Assembly: GCA_964400735.1 (NCBI GenBank)
Contig: CAYNVQ010000013.1
Span: forward strand, 26,719-90,718
Direction: 5' to 3'
From: CAYNVQ01 sp964400735
GTDB taxonomy: Bacteria > Acidobacteriota > Aminicenantia > Aminicenantales > Aminicenantaceae
DNA length: 64,000 nucleotides
The notes beneath the pieces were generated by a model. That model made no database searches and had not been told where the DNA came from. It saw only the letters and a list, made by a program, of their open reading frames with translations. Shown here piece after piece: positions 25,712 to 34,072 of this stretch. Each line of letters opens with the position of its first letter. Position 1 is the first letter of the stretch. Position numbers and translations under genes: made by a program.

Positions 25712-27277
25712 ATGAACATCAAAAAGAAACTAATTGTTCTTGGATTGTTCGTTTTTTTAGCGGCGGGCTGTTCGACTTCCTACGATGTGGTTATCAAGGA
25801 TGGAACGATCTATGACGGAACAGGAGCCCCACCTTTCGTGGCCGATATCGGCGTGGCGGATGGGGCGATTAAAACCATAGGGGCCATCAAAAAAACTGCC
25901 GTTTTAACCATCGACGCCGCAGGATCGGTCGTCTCACCCGGATTCATCGATATGCACACCCATTGTGACAGCGGCCTTCCAACAGAAAAGGGCAAGAACG
26001 CAAAAAACTATCTGATGCAAGGGGTTACCACGGTCGTCACCGGCAACTGCGGTGGCGGGACTTTTCGAGTCCAAGAATTCTTCGGCAAACTCGAAACCCA
26101 AGGGATCGGGTTGAATGTGGTCCATTTGGTGGGGCACGGCACGATCAGGGCGAGCGTAATGGGTCAGGAAGCCCGGGCACCCACAGATGAAGAGCTCGAC
26201 CAAATGAAAAAGCTCATCGTACAGGGAATGGAAGAAGGGGCGGCTGGCCTCTCTACCGGACTTTTTTATGCTCCGGGAAGTTATGCGAAAACAGATGAGA
26301 TTATCGAACTGGCCAAAGTGCTTAAAAATTATGACGGCCTTTATGCCTCCCACATCCGGGATGAAAGTGACTATAACATCGGATTGAAAGAGGCCATCCG
26401 GGAAGCCGTAACCATCGGAGAACAAGCCGGGGTGACGGTGGAGATCTCGCATATCAAAGCACTGGGGAGGCCGGTTTGGGGGATGGCCGAGGAAGTGTGT
26501 GATATCATAGAAAGCGCCCGTCAAAAAGGCATCCGGATCTATGCCGACCAGTATCCCTACCTTGCATCCAGTACAGGGCTTTCGGCTGCCGTTATACCCA
26601 GGTGGGTTCAGGCAGATGGACAAATGAGAAGCCTCTTGGAAAATCCGGAATGGCTGCCGAAAATAAAAAAAGAAATCCAAGAAAATATCCTCAGGCGGGG
26701 CGGAGCGGAGAGCCTGGTTATCGTATCATTCCCGAAAAATAGAGATTTCGACGGCAGAAGCCTTTTGGAAATCAGCCGGATGCTGAAAATGCCGGCGCTC
26801 GAAACGGCTGTCTATCTTGTACTGAACGGCAGCCCGAGTATCATCTCTTTCAACATGCAGGAATCCGACCTCGAGTGCTTCATGAAAAAGCCCTATGTCA
26901 TGACCGGATCGGATGGAAATGTACAAATTCCGGATAAAAGTTTTCCTCATCCCCGCAACTACGGAACTTTTCCGAGGAAAATCCGTAAATATGTGCTGGA
27001 GAAGAAATGGATTACCATGGAACAGGCAATCCGTGCGGCCACCTCTCTTCCGGCAGAGGTCCTCGGTCTCGAGGACCGGGGAAGAATCGAAGAGGGAATG
27101 ACTGCGGATATCGTTATATTCGATCCCGACAAATTAACGGATAGAGCGACTTATGAAGCCCCGCATCAATACAGCGAAGGAGTCCGATATCTGCTGATCA
27201 ACGGCAAGCCGGTCATCGAGGAGGGCACGTATAACGGCCGATTGGCTGGAAAAGCCATCAGGAAGAATAAACGTTAG
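25712..27277 (+). CDS. N-acyl-D-amino-acid deacylase (D-aminoacylase) lipoprotein
   Basis: Amidohydrolase-superfamily protein of 521 residues, exported as a lipoprotein: MNIKKKLIVLGLFVFLAAGC, with the lipobox Cys at residue 20. It has DVVIKDGTIYDGTGAPP (start of the beta-sandwich), GFIDMHTHCD (HxH metal site), VVTGNCGG (Cys ligand loop of D-aminoacylases), YASHIRDE, EISHIKALG (His ligand) and VMTGSDGN (catalytic Asp). The ATG at 25712 is chosen because the lipoprotein signal begins there; 29 further in-frame codons upstream look non-coding. The likely role is release of D-amino acids from N-acylated forms, as from peptidoglycan debris. Confidence 0.85.
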   Translation: MNIKKKLIVLGLFVFLAAGCSTSYDVVIKDGTIYDGTGAPPFVADIGVADGAIKTIGAIKKTAVLTIDAAGSVVSPGFIDMHTHCDSGLPTEKGKNAKNYLMQGVTTVVTGNCGGGTFRVQEFFGKLETQGIGLNVVHLVGHGTIRASVMGQEARAPTDEELDQMKKLIVQGMEEGAAGLSTGLFYAPGSYAKTDEIIELAKVLKNYDGLYASHIRDESDYNIGLKEAIREAVTIGEQAGVTVEISHIKALGRPVWGMAEEVCDIIESARQKGIRIYADQYPYLASSTGLSAAVIPRWVQADGQMRSLLENPEWLPKIKKEIQENILRRGGAESLVIVSFPKNRDFDGRSLLEISRMLKMPALETAVYLVLNGSPSIISFNMQESDLECFMKKPYVMTGSDGNVQIPDKSFPHPRNYGTFPRKIRKYVLEKKWITMEQAIRAATSLPAEVLGLEDRGRIEEGMTADIVIFDPDKLTDRATYEAPHQYSEGVRYLLINGKPVIEEGTYNGRLAGKAIRKNKR

Positions 27278-27280
27278 AGG

Positions 27281-27587
27281 TTGTCCCAAAGTCACGGGAA
27301 TGATGTACTTCTTTAAGGAACAGGGAAATGTCTTCGCTCTAGTTCAGATTTTTAACGCCATTCCTTCATCGTCCTTCTCGGCGCCTGCGGAACTGCGCAT
27401 ATTAGCTCCCTTCACTGGTCCTTTTCCTATGTTAATTCAGATCCTCTATCTTTTGTCTACTCGTGCTCAATACATCCTCGGCGTCCGACAAAGTCGGATA
27501 CCCTCGAATGACGGTTCAGGAAGGCTAAATCTTCAATGTCGCTTCGACATTTCCCTGTACCTATAAATTCCCGTCAATTTGGGACAA
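27281..27587. mobile_element. MITE-like element with long imperfect terminal inverted repeats (copy D)
   Basis: A 307-base non-coding element starting three bases after the D-aminoacylase stop. The outer ends are TTGTCCCAAAGTCACGGGAA at 27281-27300 and, inverted, ATTCCCGTCAATTTGGGACAA at 27567-27587 (19 of 21 pairs). A second inner pair, AGGAACAGGGAAATGTC at 27316-27332 against GACATTTCCCTGTACCT at 27546-27562, pairs 16 of 17. Its interior shares two blocks with copy A and one with copies B and C. There is no transposase ORF, so it would be mobilised in trans. ACGTTA occurs close outside both ends (27271-27276, 27594-27599), possibly part of a target duplication. Confidence 0.7.
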
Positions 27588-27662
27588 AGCTAAACGTTAA
27601 GTCCTGCAAAACGGTTAACTCTTAAGATTCAGGCAGCCTGGTGGCCCACGAAACGGCGGGTA

Positions 27663-29864
27663 TTATTTCACCTCCGGCTTCAGGTGCTGGATAAAATATC
27701 CCACGCGGGATTCGCCATAGGTCCGCACTCGTATTCCGTGGCGCTGTTCGGGGTAAAGCATAAAGTCGAAATGTTTGTTATGCTTCTGAAGTTCATACAA
27801 AAGCTGAACCGAATTCCCCGGATGCACGTTGTCGTCCACAGCGCCGTGGTGGATGAACAGGTGTCCTTTGAGGTTCTGGGCATAGTTCATGCAGGATCCC
27901 TTTTCATAACCTTCGGGATTGTCCTGGGGCCGCCGCATGTATCTTTCCGTATAGATGGTATCGTAATTCCTCCAGTCGGTGACCGGTGCACCCGCCACGC
28001 CAACGTGAAAGACATCAGGCGCCTTCAGCAGGGCGATGCAGGTCATGTACCCGCCGTAAGAATGGCCGTAAATACCTACCCGGTTTTCATCCACATAGGG
28101 AAAGGCTCCCACGAATTTGGCGGCGGCCACATGGTCTTCCAGTTCGATCTGGCCCAGGTTCATGTACATTAGATTCTGAAAAGCCTTGCCTCTTCCGGAA
28201 ATTCCGCGGTGGTCGATGGCGATGACGATAAACCCCAGCTGCGCCAAGGCCTGGTTTCCGTCATTGAGCGCGAACCGGTTGTAAACCCTTTTGGCTCCAG
28301 GGCCTCCGTACACGGACATGATCAAGGGGTATGTTTCCTTCTCGTCAAAATGAGCGGGCTTGTACAGGATGCCATCCAGGTTATATTTCCCATCGGCCGA
28401 TTTGAAGGTAAAATGTTCGGGTTTAATCAATCTAAGCGATTGAAACTCCTCGGTGAGGATGCTTTTGCCTAATTCGCGGATTAGCGTGCCGTCGGGTCTG
28501 TGAAGAGTGAGGCGTCGCGGCGTATCCCAGGAGGAAAAGGAATCCGTAAAATACTTTCCTCCGGGCGAAAACGAGGCACGATGCCCGCCGGGTTCAGCGG
28601 TCAGCCTGGTGAATCCTGTGCCGTCCATCCTGACCCGGTACACGTATGATTCCATCCCCCGGTTTTCCGCTCCTGAGAAATACACCCACCCATTTTCTTC
28701 GTCGACCTCGAGGATCCCTGTAACCGGTATCTGCTTATCGGTGAGCTGCCTGACCATATTCCCCTGCAGATCGTAGAGATAAATTTGGTTCCATCCGCTT
28801 TTTTCCGAAGTCCATAGGAAATGCCGGTTATCGCTCAGGACTCGGAGGTCGAAATCCGCCTCGATGTAGCAGGGATCTTCATCCTCTAGAATCTTTCGAA
28901 CTTTCCCGGTCTCCGGGTCGGCCGCGAACAATTCGAGAGCATTTTGAAGACGGTTGAGGCGCTGGTAAGTGAACTCTTTGCCATCGTGTGTCCACTGACC
29001 CCGGAACAGGTAGACATTGGTTTCCATCCCCGTCTCGATGCGGGTTATCTTTTTGCTGTCGATATCCACTATGAAGAAGCGAACGATAGGATTATTGTCT
29101 CCCGCTTTGGGGTAGCTCTGGAGTTCGAGCTCGGGCCGGGGGGATACATCGTGGACGATGGGAAATTTGCCGACCGGGCTCTCATCGAACTGTATGAAGG
29201 CGATTTTTTTCGAATCCGGTGACCACCAGAATGCCTCGTATTGACTCAGCTCTTCAGGATACACCCAATCTGGAAATCCGTTCCTCAAATCTTTGTGTCC
29301 GTCCGTGGTGAGGGCCTTTTCGTTTCCTTCCAGGTCCTGAATGTAGAGATTATAATCCCGGATAAAAGCCCTGTATTTAAAGTCGGGAGAAAAAACCTCG
29401 GAATAGATTCTCCCCCTTACGCCGGTAATATCCCTCTCAGGAACATAAAAAAGCATTTTGCCCGTTGCCAAATCATAGACAAAAGCTCGGCTGCCGACCA
29501 TAAAGCGGATTTTTTTTCCACTATCCAAATAGGAAAATCTCCTGAATGGCAATTTGTCTTCGCTCTTGCCGGTGAGCGCGTTGTAGGCTTCGATGATGGC
29601 AGGGTCATCGAACAGCGGGTTTTTTTGACCGGTTACAGGGTCGATGATGACGAAAGAGTCTTTCTCGAGCTGATAAAAAGCGGTTCCGTCCGGGGTCCAC
29701 TGGACCCTTTGCAAACCTTCGTATTTGATCAGCTCGCCTCTATCCCGGGAGAGCTTCTCGTAGAGGGCTCTTCCTCTTACCTGAGCGCTCAGAGGTAGGC
29801 TGGCGGAAAAAAGTAACAAACACAAACCCGAGATCGAAACGAGAATTTTAAAGTGCTTTTTCAT
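27663..29864 (-). CDS. Dipeptidyl peptidase IV-type S9 peptidase
   Basis: Exported serine peptidase of 733 residues with signal peptide MKKHFKILVSISGLCLLLFS (cleavage near LSAQ). Residues about 35-470 are the N-terminal beta-propeller (DPP4_N) with EELSQYEAFWWSPDSKKIAF and the acidic motif region 'YPEE', whose Glu pair binds the substrate N-terminus. Residues about 500-733 are the alpha/beta hydrolase domain: GIYGHSYGGYMT (nucleophile Ser602), HGAVDDNVHPGN (Asp) and YPEQRHGI (His). It would remove X-Pro or X-Ala dipeptides from oligopeptides in the periplasm. A convergent M1 peptidase gene neighbours it, in line with a protein-scavenging lifestyle. Confidence 0.93.
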   Translation of the reverse strand: MKKHFKILVSISGLCLLLFSASLPLSAQVRGRALYEKLSRDRGELIKYEGLQRVQWTPDGTAFYQLEKDSFVIIDPVTGQKNPLFDDPAIIEAYNALTGKSEDKLPFRRFSYLDSGKKIRFMVGSRAFVYDLATGKMLFYVPERDITGVRGRIYSEVFSPDFKYRAFIRDYNLYIQDLEGNEKALTTDGHKDLRNGFPDWVYPEELSQYEAFWWSPDSKKIAFIQFDESPVGKFPIVHDVSPRPELELQSYPKAGDNNPIVRFFIVDIDSKKITRIETGMETNVYLFRGQWTHDGKEFTYQRLNRLQNALELFAADPETGKVRKILEDEDPCYIEADFDLRVLSDNRHFLWTSEKSGWNQIYLYDLQGNMVRQLTDKQIPVTGILEVDEENGWVYFSGAENRGMESYVYRVRMDGTGFTRLTAEPGGHRASFSPGGKYFTDSFSSWDTPRRLTLHRPDGTLIRELGKSILTEEFQSLRLIKPEHFTFKSADGKYNLDGILYKPAHFDEKETYPLIMSVYGGPGAKRVYNRFALNDGNQALAQLGFIVIAIDHRGISGRGKAFQNLMYMNLGQIELEDHVAAAKFVGAFPYVDENRVGIYGHSYGGYMTCIALLKAPDVFHVGVAGAPVTDWRNYDTIYTERYMRRPQDNPEGYEKGSCMNYAQNLKGHLFIHHGAVDDNVHPGNSVQLLYELQKHNKHFDFMLYPEQRHGIRVRTYGESRVGYFIQHLKPEVK

Positions 29865-29912
29865 TTGGCCTCCCTGAAAGTATCTTCATATCGTCCTTCA
29901 TTTGCCAGAAAG

Positions 29913-29940
29913 CTTATACCAAATATCTCAGCCCGGTCAA
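29913..29940 (-). promoter_or_regulatory. Putative promoter of the S9 peptidase gene
   Basis: On the minus strand, TTGACC (29940-29935), a 16-base spacer and TATAAG (29918-29913), about 50 bases upstream of the ATG at 29864. Confidence 0.45.
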
Positions 29941-30112
29941 ATACATTCTTGCTCCTGTAAACATCCTTATTCCCGTGACAAAGAAACAGTCAGGGTGACC
30001 TTTTCTTCCATTTCTGTTAATGTATGAACATTCGAGGGTAATCAAAATGGAGAGGAGCTGGTGCTAGAAATGCTTCTCGAGCCCGCAAAATACAATCGGA
30101 GGAGGATTATTC

Positions 30113-32062
30113 ATGAGAAGGCAAAAATCAATCTTCTTATGCCTGGCTGCTTTATTCATCATAGGGCAGCCCGCTTTTTCGGCTTTGAGCCAGCACATCG
30201 TAGACTACAGGATCAAAGCCAGGCTCGCTCCCGCTGAAAAAGCCGTCATCGGGGAAGAAACTCTCACCTGGCTGAACAATTCCGATTTCCCGGTCACCGA
30301 ACTCCAGTTCCACCTTTACCTGAATGCCTTTAAAAACAACCGCTCGACCTTCATGAAAGAGAGCGGCGGCGCCCACAGGGGATTCGAACTGGAAGAAGAC
30401 GAGTGGGGATACAACGAGGTCAGAAAATTCAAAATAAAAGATGGTCTCGACCTGACCGGCCTCATCCGATACATCCAGCTGGACGACGACAACCATGACG
30501 ACCGGACAGTGATCAAGGTGGAGCTTCCGGAGCCTGTACTTCCTCAAGAGAAGATAACGCTCGAGATCGAGTTCACGGCCAAGCTTCCCAAGGTGTTTGC
30601 ACGTTCCGGATATGCTGGAAATTTCTACATGGTGGCCCAGTGGTTTCCCAAAATCGGAGTATGGGAAAACGGAGAGTGGAACTGCCATCAGTATCATGCT
30701 GAATCCGAGTTCTATGCAGACTTCGGCGTTTATGAAGTTGCCATCACGGTGCCCGAAGATTACCGGGTGGGAGCCACCGGGAAAAGGATCAAAGAGGTAA
30801 AGAACAACGATGGCACCATCACCTTCACCCATTACCTGGAGGATGTGCATGACTTTGCCTGGACAGCCTGCCCGGATTTCCTGGAATTCAGAGAACCTTT
30901 CCAGCTTGTCTCCCCACCCGTGGATACCGAGATCATCCTGATGATTCACAAAAGCCACGGCAATCAAAAAGACAGGTACCTGCAGGCCCTTCAGAACGGC
31001 ATCACCTTTTACAGCCAGAATTATGGTCCCTATCCCTATGATACCATCACACTGGTCGATCCTCCCTTAAATGGGATGGGAGCTGGGGGCATGGAATATC
31101 CGACCCTGTTCACGGGAGGAACGTTTTATCTCCTTCCCCAGGGAATTCGCCTGACCGAGATGGTGACCATCCACGAGTTCGGTCATGGGTACTGGTATGG
31201 CATCGTGGCCTCCAACGAATTCGAAGAAGCCTGGCTGGATGAAGGAATCAACTCCTATTCGGAAATCAAAGCCATGAACGCCTATTACGGCAGGGACAGC
31301 TCCATGATCGACTTTCTGGGGATCAAGATCAGCGATACGGTTCGCTCTCGCATGAATGTTGTGGAATCTCCGGAACTGGATCCTATCCTCCGCAAGAGCT
31401 GGGAGTTCTACAGCGGCGATAGCTACGGCATGAACTCCTACGCCAAGCCGGCCATAACCCTTCTCACCCTAGAGCGTTATCTGGGCAAGGAGGTGATGGG
31501 GCGCATCATGCGCACGTATTACGAGAGATGGAAATTCCGCCATCCCAAAACCCAGGACTTTATCGATGTGGCCCAGGAAGTAAGCGAACAAGACTTGGGT
31601 TGGTTTTTCGACCAATTTTTCAGAAGTCCAGGCAAACTGGATTATGCGGTGGGGAACATAAAATCCGATGAGATAAAAGCTCCGGAGGGCATATTCGACG
31701 GGGATTTTCTTCCCTTCAATGAAAGCGATAAAAGTGTAGAAAAGGCAGAGACCATGTATAGAAGCGAAGTCTCGGTGGTGAGGAAAGGAGAGCTTATCTT
31801 CCCCCAGGAAATCCGAATCGTTTTCGAAGACGGACAAGTGGTGGAGGAAACCTGGGACGGACAGGACAGGTGGAAAAAATTTATCTATGAAAGACCTGTC
31901 AGGATCGATCACGTGCAGATCGACCCGGAAAGAAAAATACTCCTGGATACCAACTTCATCAACAATTCCCGCACTCTCAAACCGAAGAAAGGTTTTTCTA
32001 TCAAATCCGCCCTGAACTGGATGTTGAACTTCCAGAACATACTTTCCTGGATTTCTTTCTAG
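30113..32062 (+). CDS. Secreted M1-family zinc aminopeptidase
   Basis: A 649-residue gluzincin with a Sec signal (MRRQKSIFLCLAALFIIGQP, cleavage near AFSA). An N-terminal beta-saddle domain carries the exopeptidase-type loop GMGAGGMEYPTL. The zinc site is HEFGHGYWYGIVASNEFEEA, giving His354, Glu355 and His358, with the third ligand Glu377 in WLDEG at exactly the HExxH-x18-E spacing. Residues about 490-530 resemble the M1 C-terminal part (DLGWFFDQFFRSPGKLDY). It would trim N-terminal residues from peptides outside the cytoplasm. GGAGGAGGATTATTC precedes the ATG. A membrane protein gene follows after 14 bases, probably co-transcribed. Confidence 0.92.
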   Translation: MRRQKSIFLCLAALFIIGQPAFSALSQHIVDYRIKARLAPAEKAVIGEETLTWLNNSDFPVTELQFHLYLNAFKNNRSTFMKESGGAHRGFELEEDEWGYNEVRKFKIKDGLDLTGLIRYIQLDDDNHDDRTVIKVELPEPVLPQEKITLEIEFTAKLPKVFARSGYAGNFYMVAQWFPKIGVWENGEWNCHQYHAESEFYADFGVYEVAITVPEDYRVGATGKRIKEVKNNDGTITFTHYLEDVHDFAWTACPDFLEFREPFQLVSPPVDTEIILMIHKSHGNQKDRYLQALQNGITFYSQNYGPYPYDTITLVDPPLNGMGAGGMEYPTLFTGGTFYLLPQGIRLTEMVTIHEFGHGYWYGIVASNEFEEAWLDEGINSYSEIKAMNAYYGRDSSMIDFLGIKISDTVRSRMNVVESPELDPILRKSWEFYSGDSYGMNSYAKPAITLLTLERYLGKEVMGRIMRTYYERWKFRHPKTQDFIDVAQEVSEQDLGWFFDQFFRSPGKLDYAVGNIKSDEIKAPEGIFDGDFLPFNESDKSVEKAETMYRSEVSVVRKGELIFPQEIRIVFEDGQVVEETWDGQDRWKKFIYERPVRIDHVQIDPERKILLDTNFINNSRTLKPKKGFSIKSALNWMLNFQNILSWISF

Positions 32063-32076
32063 CGAGGAGAGCCCCC

Positions 32077-32952
32077 ATGAAAATCATAAAGAGTTATTTT
32101 ACCGGATTGATCGAAGCCACACTTAGGCCCAAAATGATTTTTCTCCTCTGGGCCGTCAATTTTTTCTTCTCCTCTTCCATTTACTTTCTCGTTTCCGGTA
32201 TGTGGAATGACATCCTGGCCTGGAGCGGAACTTCAGAATCGCTAATCCATAAAATGGATTACTATATTCTGACAGACGCTCTTTTCCACCATGGAGAGCA
32301 GATGAGCACGGTCCTGATCGCTGGACTCATCCTCATCGTCCTCTATTTCCCCGTTTCGCTCTTTTTTAAAGGAGGAATTCTTCACACCTTGAGGCAGCCT
32401 CAACCCGTTCACCCAGAAGATATCGCTCAAAAATTTCTTCCCCGGTTCTTCCAGGGAGGGGGGAAGTACTTCGGACGCTTCTTCCGTCTATGGATCTTTT
32501 CCCTCATCCTCTGGGTTGCATTCATTTTTGTCAACATTGTGCTCACCTCTATCGGAAAATTATTGACCGCTGACGGAACCAACGAGCGTATGATCGTCGC
32601 TGTTTTCATCGCAAGGATAGCAGTGGCTCTGTTTCTGGCGCTCCTGATCAAGATGATTCTGGATTATGCCCGCATAAAGATTGTGGTGGAGGAAAGGATA
32701 GATATCTACAGATCGTTCCTGGTCACGTTGAAATTCGTCTTCCATAATCTGGGAAAAACCCTGATCCTTTTTTATCTGCTGTTTCTGACCGCCATCGCTC
32801 TGACGGCCGCGCTCTTCCTATTGAAATCCGGAATCCCGACATCCACTTTAGGGGGAGCCGTGCTGGCTTTTGCCGTCGGGCAGGTTCTGATTTACCTTCG
32901 AAGCTGGTCGAACGTCACATTCCAGGCAGGTCAGCTCCAGTTTTATGCATAG
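32077..32952 (+). CDS. Polytopic membrane protein, unknown function
   Basis: A 291-residue protein with about six hydrophobic helices (around residues 20-45, 82-102, 140-165, 182-205, 228-250, 258-278) separated by basic cytoplasmic loops. The architecture resembles DUF4013-type or glycerophosphoryl-diester-phosphodiesterase-like membrane domains, but no signature is strong enough to name it. The gene lies 14 bases behind the M1 peptidase with GCGAGGAGAGCCCCC before its ATG, so an operon is likely. Confidence 0.6.
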   Translation: MKIIKSYFTGLIEATLRPKMIFLLWAVNFFFSSSIYFLVSGMWNDILAWSGTSESLIHKMDYYILTDALFHHGEQMSTVLIAGLILIVLYFPVSLFFKGGILHTLRQPQPVHPEDIAQKFLPRFFQGGGKYFGRFFRLWIFSLILWVAFIFVNIVLTSIGKLLTADGTNERMIVAVFIARIAVALFLALLIKMILDYARIKIVVEERIDIYRSFLVTLKFVFHNLGKTLILFYLLFLTAIALTAALFLLKSGIPTSTLGGAVLAFAVGQVLIYLRSWSNVTFQAGQLQFYA

Positions 32953-33019
32953 AGGACACCAAGGCTGTAATCAGCAAAAGTCATCCTTCTCGCATACTGC
33001 GAGCTATTTACAGCGGCGC

Positions 33020-33048
33020 TTGACAGAACCTACGAAAATAAATAGTTT
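33020..33048 (+). promoter_or_regulatory. Putative promoter of the DUF2769/cytochrome pair
   Basis: TTGACA at 33020-33025 and, after 17 bases, TAGTTT (33043-33048). The -35 is perfect and the -10 weak. The ATG at 33085 has AAAGGAGGAAAAA in front. Confidence 0.4.
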
Positions 33049-33084
33049 AAGCTCGCTGCAACAATAAAGGTAAAGGAGGAAAAA

Positions 33085-33309
33085 ATGGCAAAAGTTCCCG
33101 ATACCCATGAAAATGTGATGAAATGTGTCTGTGGAGGCTGCCCTTCTTACAATGACTGCATGAAAGAGAAAAACGAAATTCTGTACTGTGCCCGGGGCAA
33201 AAGCGACTGCGACGTACCGAGAAAGGGGTGCAAGTGTGGAGTTTGTCCCTTGAGCACAGAATTCGGCTTGGACAAATATTTTTACTGCATCGTTGGGTCT
33301 GCCGAATAA
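33085..33309 (+). CDS. DUF2769 cysteine-rich small protein
   Basis: A 74-residue protein with ten cysteines in paired motifs: CVCGGCPSYNDC near residue 14, then YCARGKSDCDV and GCKCGVCPLSTEF, the DUF2769 pattern common in anaerobes and archaea. The cysteines probably bind a metal or an Fe-S cluster. The function of the family is not known. Translation is well supported by AAAGGAGGAAAAA. It is followed after 18 bases by a membrane-anchored cytochrome c gene, which hints at a redox link. Confidence 0.8.
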   Translation: MAKVPDTHENVMKCVCGGCPSYNDCMKEKNEILYCARGKSDCDVPRKGCKCGVCPLSTEFGLDKYFYCIVGSAE

Positions 33310-33327
33310 TCCCGGAGGTAGACATCC

Positions 33328-34044
33328 ATGTCTTTTTTCCTTGTTAAATCCATCCTTGCGTCGGCTTTAATGGTTTCTGCTTTGGGTGCAGCTCTAAGCA
33401 TGCTCTCCGTGATGGGGAGGGCCGAGAAAAAAATGAATCCTCTGGTTTTGCGCAAAATTCACAAAATTTCAGGGAGGCTTTTTCTCATCCTTCTTCTCCC
33501 CCTTCTGGTTCTGGGCATGGGCCATTGGGCCCGATTAGGCGATCAGGCTTCCCTCCGGGCTGTTTCTCATGCGGTGCTGGCCTGGGGGCTCATAATTGCC
33601 GCCCTGCTCAAGGTGGCCATCGCCAGATTCTATAAACAGTTCCTCCGTTTAGTGCCTTCAATGGGCATGCTGGTCTTCTGTTTAGCCTTTGTCGTGTTCA
33701 TGATCTCGGCAGGATTCTTTTTCGTGAGGACTTTAAGAGCGGCTGAAGCGTCGTCTGGTAAATTAGAGATAGCCACGGCAGAAATCGTGGGGAATGCCCG
33801 CCAAGGCGCTTTGCTTTTTAACGCAAAGTGCGCCTCCTGCCATCTCGCAGACAGCGAAGATAAAAAAATCGGTCCGGGCCTCAAAGATTTACTCCAAAAA
33901 GAAAAGCTCCCCCACAGCGGCCATCCGGCAACTGTCGAAAATGTCAAACGAGTGCTCATCCGCCCCATCCTGACCATGCCGTCCTTCGCCAATTTGACGG
34001 ACCAGGAAATAGCCAACCTCATAGCCTATCTCAAAACGCTTTAG
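33328..34044 (+). CDS. Four-helix membrane protein fused to a cytochrome c domain
   Basis: A 238-residue protein. Residues 1-145 have four transmembrane helices with histidines in or near them (LRKIHKISGRLF, RAVSHAVLAWG), a layout like small cytochrome-b-type membrane domains. Residues about 155-238 are a class I cytochrome c with CASCHLADSEDKKIGPGL (CxxCH haem attachment) and the distal Met in ILTMPSFANLTDQEIANLIA. The haem domain would face the periplasm. It probably carries electrons near the membrane; the partner is unknown. CCCGGAGGTAGACATCC precedes the ATG. Confidence 0.75.
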   Translation: MSFFLVKSILASALMVSALGAALSMLSVMGRAEKKMNPLVLRKIHKISGRLFLILLLPLLVLGMGHWARLGDQASLRAVSHAVLAWGLIIAALLKVAIARFYKQFLRLVPSMGMLVFCLAFVVFMISAGFFFVRTLRAAEASSGKLEIATAEIVGNARQGALLFNAKCASCHLADSEDKKIGPGLKDLLQKEKLPHSGHPATVENVKRVLIRPILTMPSFANLTDQEIANLIAYLKTL

Positions 34045-34072
34045 CCGCGAAGCTCCTCGACACTCTCAGGTA

